Source: Rhodobacteraceae bacterium UBA3069
Lineage (GTDB): Bacteria; Pseudomonadota; Alphaproteobacteria; Rhodobacterales; Rhodobacteraceae
Reading direction: 5' to 3'
NCBI GenBank assembly: GCA_002366795.1
Contig: DFBX01000056.1
Coordinates: 1 to 56,595, forward strand
DNA: 56,595 bases
Part shown: piece after piece, positions 17,913-27,261 of the stretch
How the letters are laid out: each line of letters opens with the position of its first letter
Position numbering within the stretch: the stretch's first letter is position 1
The notes under the pieces: generated by a model
Database searches by the model: none
Seen by the model: only the letters and a program-made list of their open reading frames with translations
What the model was told of the DNA's origin: nothing
Program-made: the position numbers and the translations under genes

Positions 17913-19010
17913 TCAGGCGGACAGGCGCAACGCTTCTGCTTCGAAGCGGCGCAATTCATAGCGCGACAGGTTGCCGATGCACTCGGCATGTTCCAGCTCG
18001 GGGAACAGTTCGATGATCTCGGCCCGCGCTTCGTCCGTGACGGTTTGCAGCGATTGCTGTCCTGGGAACAGGCTTTCCGAGGGGCAGCCCTCGGCAAAGA
18101 CGATCTGGTGCGTGTCGAACATGAAGTGATAATACTCGACCTGCGCACGCGGGATCTGGCGGATCGTGGCATCATTGACCAAGTGTTTTGCGGCGACCAG
18201 CACCTCGCCATGACCGAATAACAATTCCGCATGGGCACCTGACACCAGCATCCGGTGGTTCGGAGAAACCCAAAGATCGCGGATATTGCCAAGCGCCCCC
18301 GCCTTGATGCGAATGGGCGCGTTTTTTCCCCGCGCATCGCAACGCCGCGCGCCGATCCAGCGCAGGGGCTGTGGGCCGTGATCCAGTGTGTTGACCAGGT
18401 CGCCCTCGGCCAGGGATTCGATATATCGCGGCCCATCGGGCGTTTCGATCAGCGTACCGCGCACAAAGCACAGAACGGTCATCGCATTGACATTGGACGA
18501 GAAAATGCCGTCGCCCGCCTCGTCCGGGCTGATAACCCCGTCGCCATTCAGATCAAGGGCTTCGTTGGTCGGCACCTCGATCGGGCCGGTGGTCGTGGCC
18601 AGCGTTTCCAGAATATTCATGCCCGCGACGATGGACAACTCGCCCAGAGCCGGTGCATCCGCATCGGTCGAGGTCAGCCCGCTTGCATCGAATTCCAGGT
18701 AGCGGTCGCCCATCGAACGGCGCCCAACGTCAATGTCGCCCGCGCCGTCCGTGTCCGTGTAGGTGTATTTCGGAACGTCATAATAATAGTCGGTCGCGTG
18801 CTCATAGACGGTGATCGCGGTGACATAGGAATCGGCGGTCAGCGACCCGTCGGGGTTGGTGTTGGCGACGTGCAGCACGATGATGTCATTGTCTTCGAAA
18901 ACCGACTGGCCGTCATGGATCATAAACTCGCCGCCGTTGCTTGCGTTCGAGTTTGTGTTGGCGTCACCGATAATGTTGAACCCGTTCAACAATAGGGTTG
19001 TTTCTGTCAT
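17913..19010 (-). CDS. Hint-domain (hedgehog/intein-like) protein
   Basis: A 365-residue acidic protein without a classical N-terminal signal peptide. Residues 1-150 are Asp/Thr-rich and resemble secreted adhesin-like passengers. Residues 153-164 (DLNGDGVISPDE) fit the 12-residue EF-hand calcium loop exactly. The Hint_2 domain begins at Cys181 (CFVRGTLIETPDG) and continues to about residue 330, with SPNHRMLVSG as the likely His-containing block. Rhodobacterales often carry many such proteins; autoprocessing has not been shown for most. The gene is monocistronic and divergent from the aminotransferase gene. Confidence 0.88.
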   Translation of the reverse strand: MTETTLLLNGFNIIGDANTNSNASNGGEFMIHDGQSVFEDNDIIVLHVANTNPDGSLTADSYVTAITVYEHATDYYYDVPKYTYTDTDGAGDIDVGRRSMGDRYLEFDASGLTSTDADAPALGELSIVAGMNILETLATTTGPIEVPTNEALDLNGDGVISPDEAGDGIFSSNVNAMTVLCFVRGTLIETPDGPRYIESLAEGDLVNTLDHGPQPLRWIGARRCDARGKNAPIRIKAGALGNIRDLWVSPNHRMLVSGAHAELLFGHGEVLVAAKHLVNDATIRQIPRAQVEYYHFMFDTHQIVFAEGCPSESLFPGQQSLQTVTDEARAEIIELFPELEHAECIGNLSRYELRRFEAEALRLSA

Positions 19011-19203
19011 GATCGTTTTCTGCTTTTGCCCGGCTCTTGCTTTGGACGGCGGGTTTGCCTGAACTTAATCCTATTTTGACCACATTTAGGGCCAATTGTG
19101 GCAAGAATGAGGCAGGCCCCTTCCGCTTCAATTGTGCAATCCGCCGCGTTGCCCGTAGGCCACGTTTGCGCTAGCCCTTGTGGAATAGGACAGGAGGAAC
19201 AAG

Positions 19204-20328
19204 ATGGCCTTGCTCGATACAGTCGATCCCCAAGGGCTCGAAGAGTTCTCGGTGGTGTTCACCGACCGCTCGCTCAACCATATGTCGGCAAAATTCCAGC
19301 ATGTGATGCGGGATATTTCAGGCATGCTGAAAGAGGTCTACGGCGCCTCTGCCGTGGCGCTTGTGCCCGGTGGCGGCACCTACGGAATGGAGGCCGTGGC
19401 CCGCCAGTTCGGGCGCGACGCCCATGCGCTGATCGTGCGCAACGGCTGGTTTTCCTATCGCTGGTCGCAGATTTTCGATGCTGGCCAATTCACCGCGCAA
19501 ACCACTGTTTTCAAAGCGCGACAGGAAGGCAACGGGACCCAGGCTCCCTTTGCCCCCGCGCCTATCGAAGACGTCACATCGGCCATTCGCGAGGCCAAGC
19601 CAGACGTGGTGTTCGCCCCGCATGTGGAAACCTCGGCCGGGTTGATCTTGCCCGACGATTACATCACCGCACTGGCCGAGGCCGCGCATGAGGTGGGCGC
19701 GCTGATGGTGCTGGATTGCATTGCCAGCGGTTGTGTCTGGGTCGATATGGGCGCGACGGGTGTCGATGTGTTGATCTCTGCGCCGCAAAAGGGCTGGTCT
19801 GCCTCGCCTTCGGCCGGGTTGGTCATGCTGTCGGACCGTGCCATGGCGCGGTTGGATGCGACGACATCGGACAGTTTCGCGCTGGACCTGAAAAAATGGC
19901 GCCAGATCATGGAGGTCTATGAAAACGGTGGCCATGCCTATCACGCCACCATGCCCACCGATGCGCTGACCGCGTTCCGCGACACCATGCTGGAAACCCG
20001 TGAATACGGGTTCGAACGGTTGCGCGTCGCGCAATGGGAACTGGGAAATGGCGTGCGCGAGATGCTGAAAGCGCGCGGCGTGAAATCCGTTGCGGCCGAA
20101 GGGTTCGGGTCACCTGGCGTGGTGGTCAGCTATACTCAGGATGCCGAGGTGCAGTCGGGCCGCGCCTTTGGGGCCAAGGGCGTTCAGATCGCCGCCGGCG
20201 TTCCGCTGCAATGTGACGAGCCAGAGGGGTTCCAGACCTTCCGCCTGGGGCTGTTCGGACTGGACAAGCTCTATGATGTGCCGGCGACGCTGGCGCGGGT
20301 GGAAAAGGCATTGGACGGCGTGGTTTAA
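19204..20328 (+). CDS. Class V aminotransferase (alanine/serine-glyoxylate type)
   Basis: A 374-residue PLP-dependent enzyme of fold type I. The likely Schiff-base lysine is in SAPQKGWSASPSAG, and the AGXT-like substrate region APHVETSAG and LDCIASGC are present. Members transfer amino groups from alanine or serine to glyoxylate, or act on related pairs; the exact substrate cannot be read from sequence. The start ATG is preceded by AGGAGGAACAAG. Its final four bases overlap the stop of the convergent UbiH-type gene. Confidence 0.9.
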   Translation: MALLDTVDPQGLEEFSVVFTDRSLNHMSAKFQHVMRDISGMLKEVYGASAVALVPGGGTYGMEAVARQFGRDAHALIVRNGWFSYRWSQIFDAGQFTAQTTVFKARQEGNGTQAPFAPAPIEDVTSAIREAKPDVVFAPHVETSAGLILPDDYITALAEAAHEVGALMVLDCIASGCVWVDMGATGVDVLISAPQKGWSASPSAGLVMLSDRAMARLDATTSDSFALDLKKWRQIMEVYENGGHAYHATMPTDALTAFRDTMLETREYGFERLRVAQWELGNGVREMLKARGVKSVAAEGFGSPGVVVSYTQDAEVQSGRAFGAKGVQIAAGVPLQCDEPEGFQTFRLGLFGLDKLYDVPATLARVEKALDGVV

Positions 20329-21533
20329 CCCCGCGCGCCCAAGCCCATTTGCATCATGGTCTTGCGCACCGGCGCCATCGAATAGATGGCATTCAGACCG
20401 GCGGAGCGCAGATCGCGCAGGGGCCGCGCCTCCATCATCGAGGCGCGGTTCAGAAGGTCGATCCCCGCGACACGGGTTTTTACCTCGCCGTGGCGGCGTT
20501 TGTGGAATGTTTCCAACATCTTGGCATTGCCTAGATTGTCCGGGTCGGCGCAGGCCAAGTCCAGCAATATGCGCATATCGCCCAGGCTCATGTTCAGGCC
20601 CTGCGCGCCGATGGGCGGCACCACATGGGCGGCCTCGGCCACCAGCGCCACGCGCTGCCCGTACATCCGTTCCGCGACCTGGCTGATGATCGGCCATGTC
20701 GTGCGGCGCGAGGCCAGCGTCAGCGGACCGAACAGGTGGCAGGATCGTTCGGACATCGCGGCTTCAAATTCATTCTCGGGCAGGGCGGCAAGGCGCATCA
20801 CTTCTGGCCCGCGCTCCATCCACACGACCGCCGAGGACGACATCCCGTTGTAATCGGGCAGGGGCACAAGGGTGAAGGGCCCGCCGGACCGGTGAATCTC
20901 GGTCGAGACATTGTTGTGCGGGATCGGGTGCGTGACGGCAAAGGCCAGCGCCTTTTGTCCATAACGCGTTGTTTTCACGGAAATTCCTGCCTGTTCACGC
21001 ATTGGGGAATTGCGCCCGTCCGCGGCGATGACCAGTTTGCAGCGCACCTGGCTGCCATTGGTCAGGCCGACTCGCGCCTCTCCCTCGCGGGTAAACAGCG
21101 TTTTGGCGGCCGTGCCGGGGCGGAATTCGACATTGGGCAATTCCTCCAACCGTGCCACCAATTCGCGCCTTAGCAGCCAGTTGGGCAGGTTCCAGCCAAA
21201 CGGCTTTTCCGAAATATCGGAGGCGTCGAAATCCTTGACGATGCGGGGCTCTGGCTGGTCGCCGCCCGCATCCACGATACGCATGATTTGCAGCGGCGCG
21301 GCCTCTGCTGCGAGACGTGGCCAGATGCCGGCTTGATCCAGAAGTGTCTGGGAAGGCTGTAAGAAAGCGGTGGTGCGCAGGTCTGATCCTGCGGCGTCCC
21401 GCTCGGTGATGGGCGGAGCCGGATCGACGCAAAACACCGAAAAGCCCGACGCACCGAACAGCGCTGCGGCGGTCAACCCGGCGACACCGCCGCCAGAAAC
21501 CAGAATGTCGAATTGGGATATGGTGTGGGACAT
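20325..21533 (-). CDS. UbiH/UbiF/COQ6-type FAD-dependent hydroxylase
   Basis: A 402-residue flavin monooxygenase of the ubiquinone-ring hydroxylase family. The N-terminal dinucleotide fold reads DILVSGGGVAGLTAAALF; a second motif VIAADGRNSPMRE fits the DG motif. The usual GDAAH flavin motif appears as VAEAAHVVPPIGAQGLNM, so Gly-Asp is replaced by Ala-Glu while the following PP.GAQG block is intact. It most likely hydroxylates a ubiquinone precursor. A strong ATG sits at 21533. Which ring position it acts on is unknown. Confidence 0.88.
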   Translation of the reverse strand: MSHTISQFDILVSGGGVAGLTAAALFGASGFSVFCVDPAPPITERDAAGSDLRTTAFLQPSQTLLDQAGIWPRLAAEAAPLQIMRIVDAGGDQPEPRIVKDFDASDISEKPFGWNLPNWLLRRELVARLEELPNVEFRPGTAAKTLFTREGEARVGLTNGSQVRCKLVIAADGRNSPMREQAGISVKTTRYGQKALAFAVTHPIPHNNVSTEIHRSGGPFTLVPLPDYNGMSSSAVVWMERGPEVMRLAALPENEFEAAMSERSCHLFGPLTLASRRTTWPIISQVAERMYGQRVALVAEAAHVVPPIGAQGLNMSLGDMRILLDLACADPDNLGNAKMLETFHKRRHGEVKTRVAGIDLLNRASMMEARPLRDLRSAGLNAIYSMAPVRKTMMQMGLGARG

Positions 21534-21595
21534 GGAACCGATCCTCCTATCCGCATTCTAGTGCGGGTGGCGGAAAGGTTCCATGCGTGATCCTG

Positions 21596-21805
21596 TCATC
21601 CGCGCGAGATCAGGATCAAAATGACATACATCACCGGCACCAAGCACAGGGCGGGGATGTAAAGGCCGGGTACGCCCCAGATCGCGATGGAAACGCCCCA
21701 CAGGGCAAGCGCGACGAGAACCGTCAGAAGGATACGCGCATCGCGGCGGTTTTCGCTGCTGGCGTCGGTGGTGGGATGTGCGTGATCTGCTTCGGTAACG
21801 GCCAT
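21596..21805 (-). CDS. Small two-helix membrane protein
   Basis: The ATG at 21805, behind AGGAGCAACCC, gives a 69-residue protein. A polar N-terminus with HAHP is followed by two hydrophobic segments (about residues 23-42 and 45-65). An in-frame ATG 12 codons upstream lacks the ribosome site. I do not recognise a family. It lies between the UbiH-type gene and the HAD-phosphatase gene on the same strand. Confidence 0.7.
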   Translation of the reverse strand: MAVTEADHAHPTTDASSENRRDARILLTVLVALALWGVSIAIWGVPGLYIPALCLVPVMYVILILISRG

Positions 21806-21913
21806 GGGTTGCTCCTGTTCGTTGCGTTGTGAAGCATTCATTTAACATGCAAAAAGATGAATGAAAGATGCAGATTGCCGCATTGCGACGCGATGTCCTG
21901 CGGCATTTCACCC

Positions 21914-22561
21914 CTAGCCTAACAGCTTGTAAATAAAGCCGGAAAGATTGTCGGTATGGTGGTGGATATGCGCTGCCTCATGCGATTCGGGGGCGACATG
22001 GACCGTGCGCATCCCCATGGCGTGCGGTGCGGCAAGGTTGCGCGGATCATCCTCGAACATGGCGGCGGATTCGGGCGGCAGGCCATCGCTGGCAAAGACC
22101 TTGGCAAAGGCTTCGGGTTCGGGTTTGGGGCGGTAATCGGCATGTTCCACGCCGTAGATCGCATCGAATAGCCCATCCAGTCCGCGTGCCGCCAGCACCC
22201 GCTCGGCATAGGGCGCGCTTCCATTGGTGTAGACAATCTTGCGCCCCGGCAAGGCCTTGATCCCATGGGTCAAATCCGGATCAGGCGTCAGGACGGACAT
22301 ATCGATTTCATGCACATGGGTCAGATAGGGGGCCGGGTCCATGTCATACACGCGCATTAGCCCGGCAAGGGTGGTGCCATAAGTGGCCCAATAATGTTTG
22401 CGCAGATGATCCGCCTCGGCCCGGTCCACGCCAAGCGCGTCCATCACATAGGCGGTCATACGCACCTCGATCTGGTCGAACAGGCGAACCGAGGGTGGAT
22501 AAAGCGTGTTATCCAAATCGAAAACCCAGTGGGTTACATGAGAGAAAGCATCGCGCGGCAT
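21914..22561 (-). CDS. HAD-family pyrimidine 5'-nucleotidase-like hydrolase
   Basis: A 215-residue haloacid dehalogenase superfamily protein. Motif I is FDLDNTLYPP (nucleophile and acid Asp pair), motif II IVYTNGS, motif III includes the Lys of YRPKPEPEAF, and motif IV is MFEDDPRN. The DNTLYPP form and the small helical cap are those of the SDT1/pyrimidine 5'-nucleotidase branch, which removes phosphate from UMP/CMP. Substrate is inferred from that similarity. The gene is divergent from the GntR regulator. Confidence 0.9.
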   Translation of the reverse strand: MPRDAFSHVTHWVFDLDNTLYPPSVRLFDQIEVRMTAYVMDALGVDRAEADHLRKHYWATYGTTLAGLMRVYDMDPAPYLTHVHEIDMSVLTPDPDLTHGIKALPGRKIVYTNGSAPYAERVLAARGLDGLFDAIYGVEHADYRPKPEPEAFAKVFASDGLPPESAAMFEDDPRNLAAPHAMGMRTVHVAPESHEAAHIHHHTDNLSGFIYKLLG

Positions 22562-22663
22562 GGGGCGACGCTAGACTGCCGCGACGAATGGCGCAAGGCG
22601 GCGGGCTTGATCGTCTGGGCCTTGCGCGGCTAATGTGGCCCGATGCTGGCTAAGGGTATGTAG

Positions 22664-23305
22664 ATGAAGGATTTCCGACCGGTGCAGAAAGATGCCTATA
22701 CGCTGATCCTCGAAGCCATTGACGATGGCACTTACCGGCCCGGCGACCGTCTGGTCGAAAGCGAGTTGGCAGACCGTTTCGGTGTTTCGCGGACGCCCAT
22801 CCGCGAAGCGTTGCAGCGGCTTGAAACGCAATCCTTGCTCACCCGCGACGGGCGCAGCCTGATCGTTGCCTCTCTGGACCATAACCAGTTGAGCGAACTC
22901 TATGTCGTGCGCGCCGAACTGGAAGGGCTGGCGGCACGTCTGGCAGCCCGCCACGCAACCGCCGAAGAAATCCGCGTGCTTCAGGACATGGTCGAGGATG
23001 ATCATAAATTGCTGAATGATGCCAAGGCTTTGGCTCGTGCTAACCGGCGGTTTCACAAGCAGATACACCTTGCCTCGCACAATCGGTACCTCGTGCAGCA
23101 ATTGGATATGGTCCACCGGACCATGGCGCTGATGGCTACCACGTCATTGGCTGCCGAAGGGCGCGGTGTTGATGCATTGGCCGAACATGACGCCATCGTC
23201 CGCGCCATCGGTGCACGGGACGAGGATGCAGCTTATGAGGCGCTGAAAGCCCATATTAGCCAAGCCTTTGTCACCCGACTGAAGCTTGATTCAGAGGCTG
23301 GCTGA
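22664..23305 (+). CDS. GntR family regulator, FCD subfamily
   Basis: A 213-residue regulator with an N-terminal GntR winged HTH (about 10-70, including YRPGDRLVESELADRFGVSR and TPIREALQRLE) and an all-helical FCD ligand domain (80-205) with the metal-binding-type histidines in RRFHKQIHLASHN and EHDAIVRAI. FCD regulators usually sense organic acids or sugar acids. Its target is not evident because both flanking genes point away or converge. Its last 15 bases overlap the end of the convergent glycosyltransferase gene. Confidence 0.93.
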   Translation: MKDFRPVQKDAYTLILEAIDDGTYRPGDRLVESELADRFGVSRTPIREALQRLETQSLLTRDGRSLIVASLDHNQLSELYVVRAELEGLAARLAARHATAEEIRVLQDMVEDDHKLLNDAKALARANRRFHKQIHLASHNRYLVQQLDMVHRTMALMATTSLAAEGRGVDALAEHDAIVRAIGARDEDAAYEALKAHISQAFVTRLKLDSEAG

Positions 23306-25186
23306 CGTCGCATTGCGTTTATGCGCCAGCGACAGGCCATGGGTGGTCTTGTCCCAGTAGAAAGGCGCAAAGATCAGCTCGTATAGTGCCTTGTAAGCTG
23401 CGATCGTCCCCAGCGGGAAATAGAAATGCAGCGTCGGCACCCAGAAGGTCAGGTGACGATGCGCCTTGCCTGACACGGCGATCATGCCCGCGATGATGGT
23501 CAGCACCTCGACTCCAAGAAACAGCCGGGCCGTAGCCAGCAACAGTTCGGGCGGCACAAGTCCTTGAAGAGGATGGGAAAAACCCAACAGAATCAGCCAG
23601 AAAGACCACAGTAGCGGGGCCAGAAGGAATTGCGAAATGGCGGTGATGAAATGGGTCTGTACGCCCAGAAACTTCCACGGCCCCAATTCGCGCAGCAGAC
23701 GCAGCGGGCGGCGCATCTGCACCAGATAGGTCACCATATACCCCTTGAGCCAACGCGAGCGTTGCTTGATCCACGGCCAGAAATGGCAATTCGCCTCCTC
23801 ATGGGTGGTCGTGACCAGCATTTCGGTCCGGTAGCCATGGCGGGCAAGGCGAAAGCCCAGATCGGCATCCTCGGTCACGTTGTGGGCGTCCCAACCGCCC
23901 AGTTGTTCCAAGGCATCGCGGCGGAAAAATAAGGTGGTGCCGCCCAGTGGGATCGCGAAACCCAGCCGCACCATTCCGGGCATCATCACCCGGAACCAAG
24001 TGGCATATTCCATGGTGAAACAGCGGGCCAGCCAGTTCTGGCGCGGATTGTAATAGTCCAGAACCCCTTGCAAACAAACAAGATCATCGGGCGCGCTGCG
24101 GAACCGGTCGGCTACGCGGTCGATCTGGTCGGCCTCGGGCGCATCCTCGGCGTCATAGATGCCGATGATCTCTCCGCGGCAGAAATCCAGCGCATAGTTC
24201 ATTGCCCGCGGTTTGGTACGGGGCTGGCCATCTGGGACAACGATCACGCGCATCCATGGCGGCAGATCGGTGGCAGCGATGGCCTCGCGCGTGACCGTGT
24301 CGTTCTCTTCCAGCACCAGCACCACGTCCAGCAGCGCCTTGGGATAGGTCAGCTTTTCCAACCGCTTGACCAGAACATTGGCAACCTCTCGTTCTTTGAA
24401 CAGGGGCACGAGGATCGAAACGACAGGACGTTTGCGGCGGACCATGGGCGGCGAGTGGGCCTCCAGAGGTGGCGAAAGGAGATGGGCCAGAAGCGCCATC
24501 CCCTTTTGCACCGCCGCGACGATGAGGGTAAAACAGGCCCAGCCAACGAATGTGGCAAACAGCAATCGCGGCTGCCACGCCAGCAGGGCCGCAAGCAGCA
24601 GCAGCACGGAAAGGACCGCAGGAATGCGCAGGTGCAGATTGTTTTCCCATGTCCGGCAGCTTTCCACCGGGGGCACGCGGGCCGAGGCATTGGCGGTCAT
24701 CTCTGTGCGCCAAGCGTCGGCGATCAGGGTTTGCACTTCGGTTTCCAGTGCCAGAACCGGGCGGGCGGGGCGCAGGGATTCTGGTAAAAGCGCCTCGTAT
24801 TCGGAAAACAGCTCGGGGCGGGCGGTTGCAATCAGAACCTCGCCATTTTCGCGCCGCCATGGCAGGGCCGCATAGGCAAGGCAGTGCTTGGGGTCGACAT
24901 GGGCAAGCAGCGCATCCTCTGGCGGGTTTTCGGCCAGATCGGCGCGTTCGGTGCGCAGGAAAGTGGCCTGCGCCTCGACCAGGATCAGGGGGTCCACCCA
25001 GCCATGGGCAAGAATGCAATCGTTGAGAGAGGCACGGTTGTGCCGCGTTTCGGATCGGGCCGTGAACAATTGCTCCAGCGTAATCAATCCGCAATCCGTC
25101 AGGAACGCGCCGAAGTCCGCCTTGGCATCAGGTGCCAGCCCGCCTCCCCGCAACAGGGACGCCAGTGATCTGTTTTCCGCCGTCAT
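23291..25186 (-). CDS. Family 2 glycosyltransferase with MshEN-like N-terminal domain
   Basis: A 631-residue membrane glycosyltransferase. Residues about 20-150 resemble the GSPII_E_N/MshEN domain, with two spaced repeats (FLTDCGLITLEQL and SLNDCILAHGWVD). Two membrane helices lie near 185-230. The GT2 domain (about 250-480) has SILVPLFKE, YDAEDAPE (DxD-type), TLFFRRDALEQLGGWD, TEDADLG and the processive signature QRSRWLKGY. Further membrane helices follow. This architecture is known in XagB-type enzymes. The product is probably an exported beta-linked polysaccharide. It overlaps the GntR gene tail-to-tail by 15 bases. Confidence 0.9.
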   Translation of the reverse strand: MTAENRSLASLLRGGGLAPDAKADFGAFLTDCGLITLEQLFTARSETRHNRASLNDCILAHGWVDPLILVEAQATFLRTERADLAENPPEDALLAHVDPKHCLAYAALPWRRENGEVLIATARPELFSEYEALLPESLRPARPVLALETEVQTLIADAWRTEMTANASARVPPVESCRTWENNLHLRIPAVLSVLLLLAALLAWQPRLLFATFVGWACFTLIVAAVQKGMALLAHLLSPPLEAHSPPMVRRKRPVVSILVPLFKEREVANVLVKRLEKLTYPKALLDVVLVLEENDTVTREAIAATDLPPWMRVIVVPDGQPRTKPRAMNYALDFCRGEIIGIYDAEDAPEADQIDRVADRFRSAPDDLVCLQGVLDYYNPRQNWLARCFTMEYATWFRVMMPGMVRLGFAIPLGGTTLFFRRDALEQLGGWDAHNVTEDADLGFRLARHGYRTEMLVTTTHEEANCHFWPWIKQRSRWLKGYMVTYLVQMRRPLRLLRELGPWKFLGVQTHFITAISQFLLAPLLWSFWLILLGFSHPLQGLVPPELLLATARLFLGVEVLTIIAGMIAVSGKAHRHLTFWVPTLHFYFPLGTIAAYKALYELIFAPFYWDKTTHGLSLAHKRNATSASL

Positions 25187-25268
25187 TTTCGGCCGCCTCG
25201 CTTTGATACCGGACGACTATGGTTTCGACGGAGTTAAAACAGAGTAAACGAGGGCTTAACGCCCCGGT

Positions 25269-26429
25269 TCAGCGGCCGGCACGTTCGGCCATCGAGGCCG
25301 TAAACCGTTCAAACAAATAGAAACTATCCTGCGGGCCGGGGCTGGCTTCGGGGTGATGTTGCACGGAAAATACCGGGCGGCCATCCACCCGGATGCCACA
25401 ATTCGACCCGTCGAACAGGGAAACATGGGTCTCGATGATTCCCTCGGGCAGGCTTTGGGTGTCAATAGCGAACCCGTGGTTCATCGAGGTGATCTCGACC
25501 TTGCCGGTGTCCTTGTCCTTGACGGGGTGGTTCGCGCCATGGTGGCCGTGGTTCATTTTGATGGTCTTTGCGCCAAGCGCCAGTGCAAGCATCTGGTGGC
25601 CAAGGCAGATGCCGAAAACGGGCAAATCCTTTGCCAGCACTGCCTTGATCATCGGCACGGCGTATTCGCCGGTCGCGGCGGGGTCGCCGGGGCCGTTCGA
25701 CAGGAACACGCCATCGGGATTATGGGCCAGAACCTCTTCGGCGGTGGCGGTCGCGGGCAACACGGTCACGTCACAACCCGCCGAGGCGAGGCAACGCAGG
25801 ATGTTGCGTTTCGCGCCGTAATCCATGGCAACCACCTTGAACTTGGGGTCTTCCTGCGCGGTGTACCCTTCGGGCCATGCCCAGCGTTTTTCGTTCCAGC
25901 GATAGGATTGGGCGCAGGTCACTTCCTTGGCCAGGTCCATGCCTTGCAGCCCGGCAAAGGCGCGGGCGCGCGCGACCAGCGCCTCAATGTCGAAATTCCC
26001 TTCGGGGCTGTGTTCCAGCGCGACATGGGGCGCGCCCTGTTGGCGGATCGCGCGGGTCAGGCGGCGGGTGTCCACGCTCCCGATGGCAATTCGGCCACGG
26101 GCGGCAAGCCAGTCATCCAGCGGTTCGACGGCGCGCCAGTTCGACGGTTCGGTCGGATCCCATTTGACCACCATGCCAGCAGCTACCGGATCGCCGGCTT
26201 CGTCGTCATCGGGGTTCACGCCCACATTGCCCACATGGGGGAAAGTAAAGGTGACGACCTGCCCGGCATAAGAGGGGTCGGTCATGATTTCCTGATAGCC
26301 CGTCATGGCCGTGTTAAAGCACAGCTCGGCCACGGTGACGCCGGTCGCACCGAAACCGCGACCGTAAAACAAGGTGCCATCAGCAAGGGCGAGGCAGGCA
26401 GTCGGGCGGGGTTCGGACGTGTGGGGCAT
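25269..26429 (-). CDS. carA: Carbamoyl-phosphate synthase small subunit
   Basis: Glutaminase subunit that feeds ammonia to CarB for carbamoyl phosphate in arginine and pyrimidine synthesis. The 386-residue protein has the N-terminal CPSase small-chain domain (CLALADGTLFYGRGFGA) and a class I glutamine amidotransferase domain with FGICLGHQMLALALG (catalytic Cys) and MNHGHHGANHPV. The ATG at 26429 follows GGAGAGATGCC. It is divergent from the yqeY-type gene; carB is not in the window. Confidence 0.98.
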   Translation of the reverse strand: MPHTSEPRPTACLALADGTLFYGRGFGATGVTVAELCFNTAMTGYQEIMTDPSYAGQVVTFTFPHVGNVGVNPDDDEAGDPVAAGMVVKWDPTEPSNWRAVEPLDDWLAARGRIAIGSVDTRRLTRAIRQQGAPHVALEHSPEGNFDIEALVARARAFAGLQGMDLAKEVTCAQSYRWNEKRWAWPEGYTAQEDPKFKVVAMDYGAKRNILRCLASAGCDVTVLPATATAEEVLAHNPDGVFLSNGPGDPAATGEYAVPMIKAVLAKDLPVFGICLGHQMLALALGAKTIKMNHGHHGANHPVKDKDTGKVEITSMNHGFAIDTQSLPEGIIETHVSLFDGSNCGIRVDGRPVFSVQHHPEASPGPQDSFYLFERFTASMAERAGR

Positions 26430-26635
26430 GGCATCTCTCCGGGCAGCTTACGGGGCAGCAAACGGCTGATACCTAAGCGGGCGCGCTGATGGGGTCAAGG
26501 GGGTGCGGCGCGGCGGAACAAGATAAGCGAGCGCCCTGTAAACAAGGGGCTGTGACCTTGCGCTTGGGGCGGTTGTCAGAGGCGCGCGATTTCGATAGTG
26601 TTGCCCCTTCTGGATACCCTGCGGGATGGCACGAC

Positions 26636-27094
26636 ATGAGTTTGCGCGACCGGGTCAACACGGCCCTGAAACAGGCAATGAAAGACAAGGCGGCCGACCG
26701 GCTGTCCACCCTGCGGCTGATCAATGCCGCCATCAAGGATCGTGACATCGCGGCCCGCGGCGAGGGCAACGAGGACGGCGTGACCGAAGACGTTGTTCTG
26801 GCGATCCTTGGCAAGATGGTGAAACAGCGCCAGGAAAGCGCCCGCGCCTATGAAGAAGGCGGGCGTCTGGACCTGGCAGAGCGCGAGCGCGCCGAGATCG
26901 GCATCATCGAGGAATTCCTGCCGCGTCAGATGGACGAGGCCGAGACCAAGGCCGCCATCGACGCGGTGATCGCGGAAACGGGCGCCAGCTCGATTCGCGA
27001 CATGGGCCGCGTCATGGGCGAGTTGAAGGCCAAGTACACCGGGCAGATGGATTTCGGCAGTGTCGGCCCAAAAGTCAAGGCACGGTTGGGCTGA
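26636..27094 (+). CDS. GatB/YqeY domain protein
   Basis: A 152-residue YqeY-like protein, matching the C-terminal helical tail domain of GatB (DRLSTLRLINAAIKDRDI, RAEIGIIEEFLPRQM, DMGRVMGELKAKYTGQMD). Such proteins are thought to bind tRNA or act in tRNA-dependent amidation, but no defined role is known. The ATG at 26636 gives the family start (MSLRDRVNTALKQAMK); the preceding open frame up to 26489 is probably untranslated. The gene is divergent from carA, a common alphaproteobacterial pairing. Confidence 0.92.
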   Translation: MSLRDRVNTALKQAMKDKAADRLSTLRLINAAIKDRDIAARGEGNEDGVTEDVVLAILGKMVKQRQESARAYEEGGRLDLAERERAEIGIIEEFLPRQMDEAETKAAIDAVIAETGASSIRDMGRVMGELKAKYTGQMDFGSVGPKVKARLG

Positions 27095-27261
27095 ACGCTG
27101 GTCGCTGAAAGCCCTTGGGGGGCAGGGCGGCGCAAAAACAAACGCGCGCCATACCATCTGCTGCAAGGGCGAATATTTCAGACGAGGAATGCCTGAAGGG
27201 TGATCTTTCAGGCGATTCGCGTCACTCTGCGTCAAACGATGGCAGGGCAAAAGCCCTGCGA

